From: JAJYVT01 sp035534455
GTDB taxonomy: Bacteria; Actinomycetota; Acidimicrobiia; Acidimicrobiales; RAAP-2
Length of the DNA stretch: 64,000 nt
Direction: 5' to 3'
Assembly: GCA_035534455.1 (NCBI GenBank)
Contig: DATLRV010000029.1
Location: forward strand, 1 to 64,000
The notes below the pieces were generated by a model that was not told the origin of the DNA, made no database searches, and worked only from the letters and a program-made list of their open reading frames with translations. Both the position numbers and the translations under genes were made by a program. Of the stretch, positions 1-8,491 are shown piece after piece. Numbering within the stretch: the stretch's first letter is position 1; every line of letters starts with the position of its first letter.

Positions 1-1
1 C

Positions 2-139
2 GCCGTCCGCACGCGCGCCATGCAGCGAGAGGAGGTCCCCGACGACCTCGGCGGCGCCGCCCGCTTCCTCTGCGGGCCGGGAGCGGGTTTCATCACCGGC
101 CAGACGCTCGTCGTGGACGGCGGGAGCGCCTTCCACTAA
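2..139 (+). CDS. SDR family oxidoreductase, C-terminal fragment
   Basis: The reading frame enters from the left edge and ends at TAA 137-139, giving the last 45 residues of a short-chain dehydrogenase/reductase. The end reads GAGFITGQTLVVDGGSAFH, the typical SDR C-terminus in which the FITGQ...VDGG segment follows the substrate-binding loop. The catalytic YxxxK lies outside the window, so neither substrate nor cofactor preference can be judged. The gene converges on the minus-strand methyltransferase, with 43 bases between the two stops. Confidence 0.85.
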   Translation, partial: AVRTRAMQREEVPDDLGGAARFLCGPGAGFITGQTLVVDGGSAFH

Positions 140-182
140 CCCCTGCGCAGCGGGTTCGTCCCTGGACGCGCGCGCGTCGGGC

Positions 183-944
183 TCAGCGTCGGCGGGCCGC
201 CGCGCCGCGGAGGTCCCCCTCGGCGTCACGCCAGAACGCCGGCTCCCCGAATCCTCCCTCCGCGAGGATCTGCGCCGTCGCGGTGTCCTGGTCGCCCCCG
301 ATCTCGGTGACGAGCCACCCTCCCGGCCGGAGCAGCCGCGCCGCACCGGCCGCGAGCCGCCGGACGAGGTCCAACCCGTCTCGCCCGCCGTCCAGCGCGA
401 CGCGGGGCTCGTAGCGGGTCACGTCCGCCGGCAGCAGCCGCAACGCGTCGGTCGGCACGTAGGGGGGCACCGCGGTGACCACGTCGAAGGCACCCCCGCA
501 GAGGCCGAGGTCGGCGTCTGCCACCACGGCTGCGACGCCGTTGCGGCGCGCGCACGCCACGGCACGCGGGTCGAGGTCGGTGGCGACGACGGCCGCGCCG
601 GGCCGGGAGACGGCGAGATGGACGGCGACGGCGCCGCTCCCCGTGCACAGGTCCGCAGCGCGGCCGCGCGCCCCCAGGAGCTCGGCACCCCTGCGGGCGA
701 GCTCGGAGGACTGCGCCCTGGGCACGAAGACACCCTGGTCGACGCGCACCTCGTGGCCACAGAATCCGACGGTGCCGACGATCCACGCGATCGGCTCGCC
801 CTGTTCGCGTCTCGAGACCCACGACATGAGCGTCGGCTGGTCGGGCGCCCAGCGGACGAGGTCCTCGGCCTCCTCGTCGGCCGCGACGCAGCCGGCGCGC
901 GCGAGCCGCTCGATGACGACACGCGCGACTCGCGAACCGTCCAC
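183..944 (-). CDS. PrmC-related putative protein-(glutamine-N5) methyltransferase
   Basis: A 253-residue class I SAM-dependent methyltransferase related to PrmC/HemK, the enzyme that methylates the GGQ glutamine of release factors. An FVPR segment sits near residue 73, the SAM motif DLCTGSG at 99-105, the catalytic-loop equivalent VPPYVP at 159-164, and EPRVALDGG at 179-187. True PrmC has NPPY where this has VPPY, so it fits the PrmC-related group of unknown substrate better than PrmC itself. I chose GTG 944, which lies 5 bases after the esterase stop; a TTG at 953 that overlaps that stop is the alternative. It is probably co-transcribed with the esterase. Confidence 0.75.
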   Translation of the reverse strand: MDGSRVARVVIERLARAGCVAADEEAEDLVRWAPDQPTLMSWVSRREQGEPIAWIVGTVGFCGHEVRVDQGVFVPRAQSSELARRGAELLGARGRAADLCTGSGAVAVHLAVSRPGAAVVATDLDPRAVACARRNGVAAVVADADLGLCGGAFDVVTAVPPYVPTDALRLLPADVTRYEPRVALDGGRDGLDLVRRLAAGAARLLRPGGWLVTEIGGDQDTATAQILAEGGFGEPAFWRDAEGDLRGAAARRR

Positions 945-949
945 CTCGG

Positions 950-2548
950 TCAAGTCTGCTCGACCGGCTCTGCTCGACCAAGAGGGCTGACCGGCAGCGG
1001 CGCGTGGGCCTCCCACACGGCCAACTCCTCGTTGCGTGGCGCATGCTCGACGAGAGCGGACGCGCCGAGGACCATCGTGGCGCGCCGGACCGGGTCCCAC
1101 GCCGGCCACGTTCCCGCGAGCGGAATGGAAGGGTCGCGCGAGCGGGCGAAGGCGACCCAGGACGCCCGCATGGCGGCCGACAGGGCGTCCGCATGGGCTG
1201 CTCGTGCGCGGCCGTCGGGGCTCGCGTCGCCCCTGTCGGCCACGAAGCGGCTGATCCCAGGGTCCGCGTGGGTGCCGAACACGAAGGGGATCTCGAGGGC
1301 GTGCGTCGCGCCCAGGACGCCGCCGAACAACGGCGACTCCCACGTGAACAGGTAGACGAAGGTCCGCGGGTCGTGGGCGCCGAGCGCCGCCGCCAGTCGA
1401 AGGGTCGGCCACCGGAACACGATGTCGCTCCCGACGGCCACCCAGAGGTCGCGTGGCTCGCACGATTCGCCGCGCCGGGCGAGCACGTGGCGGTAGTGCT
1501 CGACGATGCGGGCGGCGGGGACGTCGGGTGCCGAGCGCTCGATCCGGTGGGACAGGGCGTCGCCGGCCATGTCCTCAGCGCTGGGATCACTCAGCGCGAA
1601 GAACGTCATCTCGTCGCGGTTCGTCCCCACCATGGTCGCGACGCCCGACGCCGAACCTCGGGCGACCGCGTCGAGCGGTGGCTCCGGCAGCGTCACGCCG
1701 TCCACGACGGGGAGGAGCGGCTGTGGAAGCTCCCCGGGACGGGGAAGGGAGCGTGAGAGCGAGGAGAGCGCCGACACGAGCTCGGCCGCGGGGACGCGCT
1801 CCAGCGCCTCCCGGCTGACCGAGGGGAGGCCGAGCTCATGCGCGAAGGCGTTGGCCGCGTCCTCGGCCCGACGCGCGTCGTGGGCGTAGGGCGGACCGCT
1901 CTGGATCACCGCACCGCCGAACAGGCCGCGGGCGCCGGGCATCGCGAGCAGCGCCGAGATGCACATGGCACCGGCGGACTCGCCGAACACCGTGACGTTG
2001 GACGCGTCGCCGCCGAAGGACGCGATGTGGTCGCGCACCCAGCGCAGCGCGGCGATCTGGTCGAGGAGCGCCCAGTTCCCCCACGCGCCGGCGCCGGAGG
2101 AGAGCGCGGGGTGTGCGAGGAACCCCAGCGCACCCAGCCGGTAGTTGACGTTCACGACGACGACGTCACCCTCCGCCGCCAGGCGGCGGCCACGGTAGAG
2201 CACGCTCCCCGCAGTGCCCGAGGAGAAGCCCCCGCCGTGCACCCACACCATGACGGGCCGCCGCGCGCCGTCGAGAGCGGGCGTCCAGATGCTGAGATGG
2301 AGGCAGTCCTCGCTCTGCTCCAAGGGGTCGCCCGGCAGCGCCGCGCCCGGGGCGGCCCTGCCCTGGGGGGCGAGCGGACCGGGCGCCGCGGCGTCCCGCA
2401 CGCCCGACCACGACTCCGGCCGCTCCGGTGGCCGCCAGCGCAATGGCCCGAGCGGCGCCCGGGCGTAGGGCACCCCGAGGAACGCCCACACGCCCTCTTC
2501 GACGTGCCCGCGCACCCAGCCCCCGTCGACGCCGACAGTGCCGTCCAC
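950..2548 (-). CDS. Type-B carboxylesterase
   Basis: A 532-residue alpha/beta hydrolase of the carboxylesterase type B (COesterase) family, which hydrolyses carboxylic esters. Visible landmarks are the oxyanion-hole HGGGF at 104-108, the N-terminal signature SEDCLHLSIWTP at 79-90, the nucleophile elbow FGESAGA with Ser191, an acidic residue in GTNRDEMTF (Glu313), and the catalytic His417 in GATHALEIPFVFG. Length and motif order match p-nitrobenzyl-esterase-like enzymes. No signal peptide is seen, so it is probably cytoplasmic. GTG 2548 is the start: a TAGGGT -10 lies 8 bases upstream, and the product begins exactly where the family does. The natural substrate is unknown. Confidence 0.9.
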   Translation of the reverse strand: MDGTVGVDGGWVRGHVEEGVWAFLGVPYARAPLGPLRWRPPERPESWSGVRDAAAPGPLAPQGRAAPGAALPGDPLEQSEDCLHLSIWTPALDGARRPVMVWVHGGGFSSGTAGSVLYRGRRLAAEGDVVVVNVNYRLGALGFLAHPALSSGAGAWGNWALLDQIAALRWVRDHIASFGGDASNVTVFGESAGAMCISALLAMPGARGLFGGAVIQSGPPYAHDARRAEDAANAFAHELGLPSVSREALERVPAAELVSALSSLSRSLPRPGELPQPLLPVVDGVTLPEPPLDAVARGSASGVATMVGTNRDEMTFFALSDPSAEDMAGDALSHRIERSAPDVPAARIVEHYRHVLARRGESCEPRDLWVAVGSDIVFRWPTLRLAAALGAHDPRTFVYLFTWESPLFGGVLGATHALEIPFVFGTHADPGISRFVADRGDASPDGRARAAHADALSAAMRASWVAFARSRDPSIPLAGTWPAWDPVRRATMVLGASALVEHAPRNEELAVWEAHAPLPVSPLGRAEPVEQT

Positions 2549-2556
2549 GGCCGCCG

Positions 2557-2562
2557 ACCCTA
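2557..2562 (-). promoter_or_regulatory. -10 hexamer of the carboxylesterase
   Basis: TAGGGT on the minus strand, 8 bases before the GTG at 2548. With no Shine-Dalgarno in between, the spacing suggests a leaderless transcript. Assigned by match to TANNNT and by position only. Confidence 0.5.
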
Positions 2563-2649
2563 CCGGTCGCCCTCTGGGGGGAGGGCGGCGGCCCCCTTCG
2601 AGGCAGGCGCCGTTGGTGCCGGGCGCCCCTGGACGGAGGCGCTATCGGA

Positions 2650-2666
2650 GGCAGGCGCCGCCTGCC
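2650..2666 (-). terminator. GC-rich hairpin after the glycosyltransferase gene
   Basis: A perfect inverted repeat, GGCAGGCG-C-CGCCTGCC, lies 6 bases past the stop of the minus-strand glycosyltransferase. It can form a 6-bp stem with a 5-base loop. No T-run follows, so it would be an atypical terminator or a processing site. The 13-mer GAGGCAGGCGCCG inside it occurs again at 2600-2612. Confidence 0.3.
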
Positions 2667-2672
2667 GCGGCT

Positions 2673-3554
2673 TCAGGAGGGCGGGAGGGCCCGGCGCAGG
2701 CGCCGCTTCGCCCGACCGGCCAAGAACGGCAGCACGTAGCGCACCGTCGCAACCGGTGCCGCGCCGACGAGGCCCGCCGCGCGGAGGTCGGCGACGCAGG
2801 CCCGGGCGGCGGCTCGGTCCCCGGCGAGGAGGTAGGCGAGGGCGAAGCGCAGGTGGTGCCAGGCCATCACCGCTCTCCCGGACCTCGACGGAGGCTCACC
2901 CAGCTCACGCTGGAGCATGGTCCGGCCGGTGCGGTACACGCGCTCGAGCGCCTTGCTGTACCCCGCCGCGACGTCCGTGTACCGGACGAAAGGCCAGTCC
3001 AGCTTCACGACCTTCCCCTGTCGGGAGGCTCGGAGCCACATGTCCCAGTCCTCGACGCCGTCGAGCGAGGACTCGAACCCCCCGGCGGCGTCGAACGCCT
3101 CGCGCCGCAGGAGCACCGTCGACGTCTGGAAACGGTTGAGCAGCAGGATCTCACCCGTCGTGAGCAGCGTCGTCGCGACGGGCTTGGGAGCGGGCGCCGT
3201 GACCGCGTCCCGCGCCCAGTCGGTCGCGACGAGCGCGACGTCGTCGCGCACCAGCGAGACCTGGTGCTCGAGTTTCTCCGGATGCCACTCGTCGTCGGCG
3301 TCGAGAAACGCGATCCAGTCACCCGAGGAGGCGGCGACGCCAGCGTTCCTCGCTGCCGACGGGCCCGCCTGGGCCTGGACGACGAGGCGGACGGCGTCGC
3401 CGAGTGCCCGCACGACTGTGGGCGTCGCGTCGGACGATCCGTCGTCGACGACCACGACCTCGTCGGGCGGGCGCGTCTGGCCCAGCGCAGAGCGGATCGC
3501 CGCCGCCACGGTCCCCTGCGCGTCGTGCGCGGGAACGACGACGCTCAGCCGCAT
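2673..3554 (-). CDS. Family 2 glycosyltransferase
   Basis: A 293-residue GT-A fold glycosyltransferase that transfers a sugar from a nucleotide-sugar donor to an unknown acceptor. It begins MRLSVVVPAH, the usual first strand of GT2 enzymes. VVDDGSSD follows near residue 36, the metal-binding DADD at 85-88, and a conserved ED-W pair (GVEDWDMWLR) in the C-terminal half. The C-terminus is basic. The ATG at 3554 overlaps the end of the murE-like gene by 10 bases, so the two are probably translated from one message. The linkage suggests a cell-envelope glycan, but this is inference. Confidence 0.88.
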   Translation of the reverse strand: MRLSVVVPAHDAQGTVAAAIRSALGQTRPPDEVVVVDDGSSDATPTVVRALGDAVRLVVQAQAGPSAARNAGVAASSGDWIAFLDADDEWHPEKLEHQVSLVRDDVALVATDWARDAVTAPAPKPVATTLLTTGEILLLNRFQTSTVLLRREAFDAAGGFESSLDGVEDWDMWLRASRQGKVVKLDWPFVRYTDVAAGYSKALERVYRTGRTMLQRELGEPPSRSGRAVMAWHHLRFALAYLLAGDRAAARACVADLRAAGLVGAAPVATVRYVLPFLAGRAKRRLRRALPPS

Positions 3555-5074
3555 ACGACCCCCGGCTGCGCGCCCCGCGCGGCCAGGGCCTCGCGGGCGG
3601 CCACCCGGTCGTCGAGCTGCACGGTCTCGCTCCCGATGTGCTGGAACTGCTCGTGCCCGCGACCGACGATGAGCACCACGTCGCCGGGCGAGGACTCGTC
3701 GACCGCCCGCTCGATCGCCGCGCGGCGATCCGGCTCGACGACGACGTCCGATCGGCTGTGCGCCTCGAGGGTGCCGCGGTACAGCGCGCGGATGATCTCG
3801 GCGATGGGCTCGTCGCCGGGACTGTCGGTCGTGAGGAAGACCCGGTCCGCCGTCGCCGCGACCCGGCCGGTCTCCGGACGCTTCCCCTTGTCCCTGCCGC
3901 CGCGCGCGCCGAGGACCACCGAGACGCGGCCGCTCGAGATGCCCCGCGCCGTGGCGATGAGCGCGGCGAGGGCGTCGGGGGTGTGCGCATAGTCCACGAC
4001 GACGAGGAACGGACTGCCGTCGCCCACCAGCTCGAAGCGTCCGGGCGGTGCGGACGCCCCGGCGATCGCCGCGACGACCTGGTCTTGCGACAGCCCGAGC
4101 GCGCGCGCCGCGAGGTAGGCGGCCGTGACGTTGGCGCCGTTGACCTGCCCGACGAGCGGGCTCGAGAGCCGAACCCGCTCCTCGGGACCGGCCAACTCGA
4201 CCACGATGCCGCCGAGCCCGCGCTCTTCGACCGCGTAGGGCACGTCGGCGTCCGCGCCGTGCCCGAACGTCGTCACCGGGATCTCGAGGCGCCCCACGAG
4301 CCGGCGGCCCCAGTCGTCGTCGGTGCACACGAGCGCGGCGCGGCAACGTGTCGGTTCGAAGAGCCGCGACTTCGCCTCGAGGTAGCCCTCCATCGACCCG
4401 TGGTAGTCGAGGTGCTCACGCGTGAGGTTCATGAAGACCCCGACGTCGACGCTGATGCCGTCCATCCGGCGCTGGTCGAGACCGTGCGAGGACGCTTCCA
4501 TCGCAACCGCCCGGACGCCCGCACGCACCATCTGGTGGAGGATCCATTGGAGGTCCGGCGCCTGAGGCGTCGTGAGGCTCGTCCCGAGCGACCGCCCGAG
4601 GTAGTGGCTGCCCACGGTGCCGACCTGCCCCGCGGGGATGCCCGCGGCGTTCAGGCAGTGGCGGAGCACCGCGCACGTGGTGGTCTTGCCGTTGGTGCCG
4701 GTGACCGCGGCGACCGCGAGCTGCGAGGACGGGCGACCGTAGAAGGCCGCCGACATGGGCCCGATCGCGGCACGGACCGAGGGGACGACCAGCTGCGCGA
4801 CCTCGAGCCCGAGTGGCCGCTCGACCACGAGCGCGGTCGCACCGGCTTCGACCGCGGCCCGCGCGTGGTCGTGCCCGTCGGTCCTCGAGCCCGGGAGGGC
4901 GAAGAACAACGAGCCGTCGAGGACCTTGCGGCTGTCGTAAGAAATGCCGCTGACGAGAGCGTCTCCGTACAGGGTGCCCCCCTGCACGTCTCGCGCGAGC
5001 TCGCTCAGTGCGACCTCCGACGACGACGCGCCGACGGTTGGGATCGTCGACGCGTGGGCACCCGGGGCTCGCAC
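3545..5074 (-). CDS. murE: MurE-like Mur ligase with atypical selectivity motif
   Basis: A 509-residue ATP-dependent Mur ligase most like UDP-MurNAc-L-Ala-D-Glu ligase (MurE), which adds the third amino acid of the peptidoglycan stem peptide. It has the P-loop GTNGKTTT (126-133), the carbamylated-lysine site YLEAKSR (Lys235), DYAHTPDA (361-368) and GRGHE (471-475). The residues that select the amino acid, DNPR in diaminopimelate enzymes, are replaced by DSPGDEP (417-423), so the arginine that holds the diaminopimelate carboxylate is missing. No other mur gene is adjacent. GTG 5074 was chosen because a GGGAAAG precedes it and because 33 further residues from the ATG at 5173 resemble no family member. 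Confidence 0.75.
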   Translation of the reverse strand: MRAPGAHASTIPTVGASSSEVALSELARDVQGGTLYGDALVSGISYDSRKVLDGSLFFALPGSRTDGHDHARAAVEAGATALVVERPLGLEVAQLVVPSVRAAIGPMSAAFYGRPSSQLAVAAVTGTNGKTTTCAVLRHCLNAAGIPAGQVGTVGSHYLGRSLGTSLTTPQAPDLQWILHQMVRAGVRAVAMEASSHGLDQRRMDGISVDVGVFMNLTREHLDYHGSMEGYLEAKSRLFEPTRCRAALVCTDDDWGRRLVGRLEIPVTTFGHGADADVPYAVEERGLGGIVVELAGPEERVRLSSPLVGQVNGANVTAAYLAARALGLSQDQVVAAIAGASAPPGRFELVGDGSPFLVVVDYAHTPDALAALIATARGISSGRVSVVLGARGGRDKGKRPETGRVAATADRVFLTTDSPGDEPIAEIIRALYRGTLEAHSRSDVVVEPDRRAAIERAVDESSPGDVVLIVGRGHEQFQHIGSETVQLDDRVAAREALAARGAQPGVVCG

Positions 5075-5189
5075 TCCGCCATTCTTTCCCTTTTGCGCTG
5101 ACACGCAAGTGACGGCGCCCGCCGAGCCGTACGGGAATGGCGTCGATTCCGCAATGCGATCGTCCCTTGGCACCTGGGGCCCCTGGGGC

Positions 5190-5195
5190 TAGAGT
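5190..5195 (+). promoter_or_regulatory. -10 hexamer of the NlpC/P60 gene
   Basis: TAGAGT, 7 bases before GTG 5203. No Shine-Dalgarno is seen. It favours GTG 5203 over the overlapping upstream GTG at 5194 and the ATG at 5137. Confidence 0.45.
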
Positions 5196-5202
5196 GGCCG
5201 AT

Positions 5203-6456
5203 GTGGCTGGTGTGAATTGTCGGGCCCCTCGCCGCGCGCTCGCACGTGTCCTCGCCGCCGGGACCGCCGCGTCCCTGCTCGTGGGCACGTGGGTCGTCGC
5301 GTCCGCCGGAGCCACAGCGTTCACAACACCCGCCGCCCAGGCGAAGGTCCACGCGACCCAGTCCCAGGTCACACAGATCGAGCAGACGATAGCCCAAGAG
5401 CAGCGCCAATCGGCGGTCCTCGGTCAGGAGTACGACAGCGAGCTGGCCCACCTCCAGGCGGTGCAGGCCGCGATCGCCGCCACCAACGCGCGCCTGTCGA
5501 AGGTCCGAAGGACGATCGTCGTGGACCGGCGAGTGCTCGCCGAGACCGCGGTCCAGGACTACGTCCTCGGGGCGCAGGGGACCCAGATCACGTCCCTCTT
5601 CTCCACCTCGGCGAACACAGTGGTGATCTCCGAGGAGTACTCGAGCACCGCAGTCGGCAACCTGAGCGCAGCGAAGCACGCGCTCGAAGCGGCACAGGTG
5701 AAGCTCACCGCGACCGAGGCCCAGCAGCAGGTGCAGGAGCAGCAGGCGCAGGCCGCGACGGCGCATCTCCAGACCCTGCAGCAGGAGAACCAGCAGGCCG
5801 CACAGCAGGCGCAGACCACGCTCGTGTCCTTGAAGGGCACGCTCGGCCAGCAGGTCGCCGCCGCCGCGCAGGCGAGGGCGCAGCGGGAAGCCGCGGCCGC
5901 CGCGGCTGCCGCCGCCGCCAAGCGCGCCGCCGCCGCCGCGGCCGCCGCCGCCGCCGCCGCACGCGCGGCGCAGGTGGTCAACGAGCTCGGCGGCACAACG
6001 CAAGCCGCCACGCAGGCAGCCAACGACGCGTCCTCGTCCGCCGGTGGGCCGTCGGTCGGCTTCAGCGGCACATCGAGCGCCGCGGGTCTGGCGGCGGCGC
6101 ACGCGGCCGAGTCCCAGCTCGGCGTGCCCTACGTCTGGGGCGGCGAGTCACCGGGCGTCGGCTTCGACTGCTCGGGGCTGACCCAGTGGTCCTGGGGCCA
6201 GGTCGGGGTCGCCATCCCGCGGACGTCCCAGGTCCAGTACGCGTCCGTCCCGTACGTGTCCCTCTCGGCACTGCAGCCGGGGGACCTGCTCTTCTACTAC
6301 AACCTCGACGGGACAGGCACGGTCGACCACGTCGTCATGTACGCGGGTTCGGGACCGTACGGCTCGCAGACGGTGATCCAGGCGCCGTACACGGGGTCCA
6401 CCGTCTCCTACGACGCGCTCTACACGAACGGCCTGGTGGGGGCCGGCAGGCCCTGA
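5203..6456 (+). CDS. Secreted NlpC/P60 peptidoglycan hydrolase with coiled coil
   Basis: A 417-residue exported cell-wall peptidase. A basic start and hydrophobic core (about residues 10-38) form a signal peptide ending near TTPAAQA. A long Gln/Ala-rich coiled coil follows (about 50-270), including two poly-alanine runs. The C-terminal NlpC/P60 domain has the catalytic Cys323 in DCSGL and His376 in VDHVVMY; this domain usually cleaves D-Glu to meso-DAP bonds in peptidoglycan. The layout resembles actinobacterial RipA-type daughter-cell separation enzymes, with the coiled coil as a regulatory arm. It is divergent from the murE-like gene, which fits a wall-remodelling context. Confidence 0.88.
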   Translation: MAGVNCRAPRRALARVLAAGTAASLLVGTWVVASAGATAFTTPAAQAKVHATQSQVTQIEQTIAQEQRQSAVLGQEYDSELAHLQAVQAAIAATNARLSKVRRTIVVDRRVLAETAVQDYVLGAQGTQITSLFSTSANTVVISEEYSSTAVGNLSAAKHALEAAQVKLTATEAQQQVQEQQAQAATAHLQTLQQENQQAAQQAQTTLVSLKGTLGQQVAAAAQARAQREAAAAAAAAAAKRAAAAAAAAAAAARAAQVVNELGGTTQAATQAANDASSSAGGPSVGFSGTSSAAGLAAAHAAESQLGVPYVWGGESPGVGFDCSGLTQWSWGQVGVAIPRTSQVQYASVPYVSLSALQPGDLLFYYNLDGTGTVDHVVMYAGSGPYGSQTVIQAPYTGSTVSYDALYTNGLVGAGRP

Positions 6457-6502
6457 CGCCCTCCCGGCCCGGTCGCCCGTGGGCCGAGGCCCGAGACGTC
6501 GG

Positions 6503-6508
6503 TACGCT
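6503..6508 (+). promoter_or_regulatory. -10 hexamer of the acyltransferase gene
   Basis: TACGCT, 6 bases before GTG 6515, a leaderless arrangement. It decides the start against the ATG 36 bases upstream. Confidence 0.5.
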
Positions 6509-6514
6509 CGGGGT

Positions 6515-7420
6515 GTGACGTCTCGCCGGGCACCGGCGCAGGGACCTCGAGCGGCTCGGACCGACGTCGTGCCGCTCCGCCCGGCCGACGGCGCTGCTCC
6601 GGGTCGCCGGCACGAGGCAGTGGCGACCGGAGACCCGAGGCGCTCCGACGTCGACGAGTGGGGAAGGTCCGATCGGGTCCGTTCGCTCGCGCGCCGGATC
6701 TACGGGCCGGTGTACTCGAACTGGTTCCGCGCCGCGTGGGAAGGGCTCGAGAAGATCCCGGTGACCGGCGGAGCGCTCCTCGTCGGCAACCACGCGGGCG
6801 CCGTCCCCTCCGACGCGCCGGTGATCATGCACGGCATCGAGTCCGAGCTGGGCAGGCCCGTCTACGGGCTCGCCGACTACTTCTTCCGCACGCTCCCAGT
6901 CGTCGGGACCCTGTGGAGCCGTGCGGGCGGCGTGCCCGCCCGCCCCGACAACGCGTACCGGCTCCTCCACGACCAGGCGCAGCTCGCGCTCGTCTTCCCC
7001 GAGGGCATCAAGGGCGTGTCCAAGCCGTACTCGGACCGGTACCAGCTGCGGCGGTTCGGCCGCGGCGGCTTCGTCGAGATCGCCATGCGCTCGGGGGTGC
7101 CGGTCGTGCCGATCGCGATCGTGGGGTCCGAAGAGACCATGCCGATCCTGTGGCAGCTGCCGCAGCTCGCACAGGCGCTCGGGCTCCCGTACTTCCCGGT
7201 GACCGCCAACATGCTCGTGATGGGGCCGCTGGGGCTGGTCGTCCCCTTCCCGGCGAAGCTGCGGCTGCGGGTGCTCGACCCGGTCACCTTCGACGTGGAG
7301 CCCGGCCTCGATCGCTACCCCAAGGGGCGGGTCATCGAGGAGGCCGAACGGATCCGCCAATCGATGCAGGCCGCCGTCAACGACATGCTGAGCCGGCGCC
7401 GCAGCATCTGGTTCGGCTGA
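6515..7420 (+). CDS. Lysophospholipid (1-acyl-glycerol-3-phosphate) acyltransferase family protein
   Basis: A 301-residue PlsC-superfamily acyltransferase, which moves a fatty acyl group onto a glycerophospholipid precursor or other acceptor. The HX4D catalytic motif is NHAGAVPSD (92-100), and the second block FPEGIKG is at 161-167. The first 50 residues are Arg/Ala-rich and look disordered. An epimerase-like gene follows after 23 bases. The pair resembles the adjacent Rv0501 (galE2) and Rv0502 genes of M. tuberculosis as I recall them, which would suggest a shared role in lipid or envelope synthesis. The acyl acceptor is not known. Confidence 0.82.
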   Translation: MTSRRAPAQGPRAARTDVVPLRPADGAAPGRRHEAVATGDPRRSDVDEWGRSDRVRSLARRIYGPVYSNWFRAAWEGLEKIPVTGGALLVGNHAGAVPSDAPVIMHGIESELGRPVYGLADYFFRTLPVVGTLWSRAGGVPARPDNAYRLLHDQAQLALVFPEGIKGVSKPYSDRYQLRRFGRGGFVEIAMRSGVPVVPIAIVGSEETMPILWQLPQLAQALGLPYFPVTANMLVMGPLGLVVPFPAKLRLRVLDPVTFDVEPGLDRYPKGRVIEEAERIRQSMQAAVNDMLSRRRSIWFG

Positions 7421-7443
7421 CGAGCGCGCGGAGCGGGATCGCC

Positions 7444-8490
7444 ATGGGCCGTCGAGTCCTCGTCACGGGAGCCGACACGTTCTGGGGCGGGCGCGTGATC
7501 CAGGCGCTCGAGAACGACCGCGACATCGAGGTCCTGCTCGGCCTCGGCACGCGGGTGCCGACGGTGACCTTCGAGCGAGCCGAGTTCGTGCGCGCCGACC
7601 AGACGTACTCCATCTTGAGCCGCATCGTGCACGCCACCCAGGTGGACACGGTCATCCACACCTTCATGATCGTGGACTCGACCCAGGCGTCGTCGAAGAC
7701 GATCCACGAGGTGAACGTCATCGGGACGATGAACCTCCTCGCCGCGGCGAGCGCTCCGGAGTCCTCGGTCCGCCAGCTCGTCGTCAAGTCCTCGGGACTC
7801 GTCTATGGGTCCTCGGAGAAGGACCCTGCGACCTTCTCCGAGGACACGCCGCGCGAGCGCTCGCCGCGGACCGACGTCGAGCGCTCGCTCGTCGAGGCTG
7901 AAAGCCTCGTGCGCGACTTCGCAGAGGACAACCCCTCCGCGGTGGTGGCGCTCCTGCGATTCGCGAACGTCCTCGGCGACGACATCGTGACGGCGATCAG
8001 CCGGAACTTGTCCAGGGCAGTGTGCCCGTGCATCTTCGGGTTCGACCCGCTCGTGCAGTTCGTGCACGAAGACGACGTCGTCCGTGCGCTCGAGTTCGTG
8101 ACCCAGCACCGCCTCCCGGGCACCTACAACGTCGCGGGCGCGGGACGGCTCCCGTGGAGCGAGGTCGCGGCGATCTGCGGGACGCGGCTCCTGCCCCTGC
8201 CTCCGGTCCGACCGTCGCTTGCCGTCATGCCGCTCGTGCGCCTCGGCCTCTTCGGCTTCCCGCCCGAGCTCGACGCGCTCCTGCGCTACGGCCGGGGGAT
8301 GGATACCTCGCGACTCGTCTCGGCAGGTTTCGAGTACCGCTACACGAGTGCGGGGGCGGTCCAGTCCTTCGCGCGCCACCGGCGGCTCCGCAGGGCGGCT
8401 GGACGGTCGGCGTCGCCGTACGTCTACGAGCACGACGTCGAGCAGTTCTTCCTGCACTCGCCGTCGGTGGTGCGGACCACGGCTCCCTGA
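7444..8490 (+). CDS. NAD-dependent epimerase/dehydratase-like protein without the YxxxK pair
   Basis: A 348-residue extended SDR-fold protein. The N-terminal nucleotide-binding strand is RRVLVTGADTFWGGRV, in which the usual TGxxGxxG middle glycine is Thr. NVIGTMNLL and SSGLVYGS match the core of NDP-sugar epimerases. Where the catalytic YxxxK would fall (near residue 143) the sequence is DVERSLVEAE, with neither Tyr nor Lys in register. It may bind a nucleotide without standard epimerase chemistry. It is likely co-transcribed with the acyltransferase. Its stop lies one base from the convergent SWIM gene's stop. Confidence 0.78.
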   Translation: MGRRVLVTGADTFWGGRVIQALENDRDIEVLLGLGTRVPTVTFERAEFVRADQTYSILSRIVHATQVDTVIHTFMIVDSTQASSKTIHEVNVIGTMNLLAAASAPESSVRQLVVKSSGLVYGSSEKDPATFSEDTPRERSPRTDVERSLVEAESLVRDFAEDNPSAVVALLRFANVLGDDIVTAISRNLSRAVCPCIFGFDPLVQFVHEDDVVRALEFVTQHRLPGTYNVAGAGRLPWSEVAAICGTRLLPLPPVRPSLAVMPLVRLGLFGFPPELDALLRYGRGMDTSRLVSAGFEYRYTSAGAVQSFARHRRLRRAAGRSASPYVYEHDVEQFFLHSPSVVRTTAP

Positions 8491-8491
8491 G

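Noticed and set aside
2650..2666. Hairpin as a confirmed intrinsic terminator
   Set aside because: There is no following T-tract; it is kept only as a low-confidence candidate.
5137..5202. ATG at 5137 as start of the NlpC/P60 gene
   Set aside because: The added residues are not signal-peptide-like, and a TAGAGT hexamer precedes GTG 5203 at leaderless distance.
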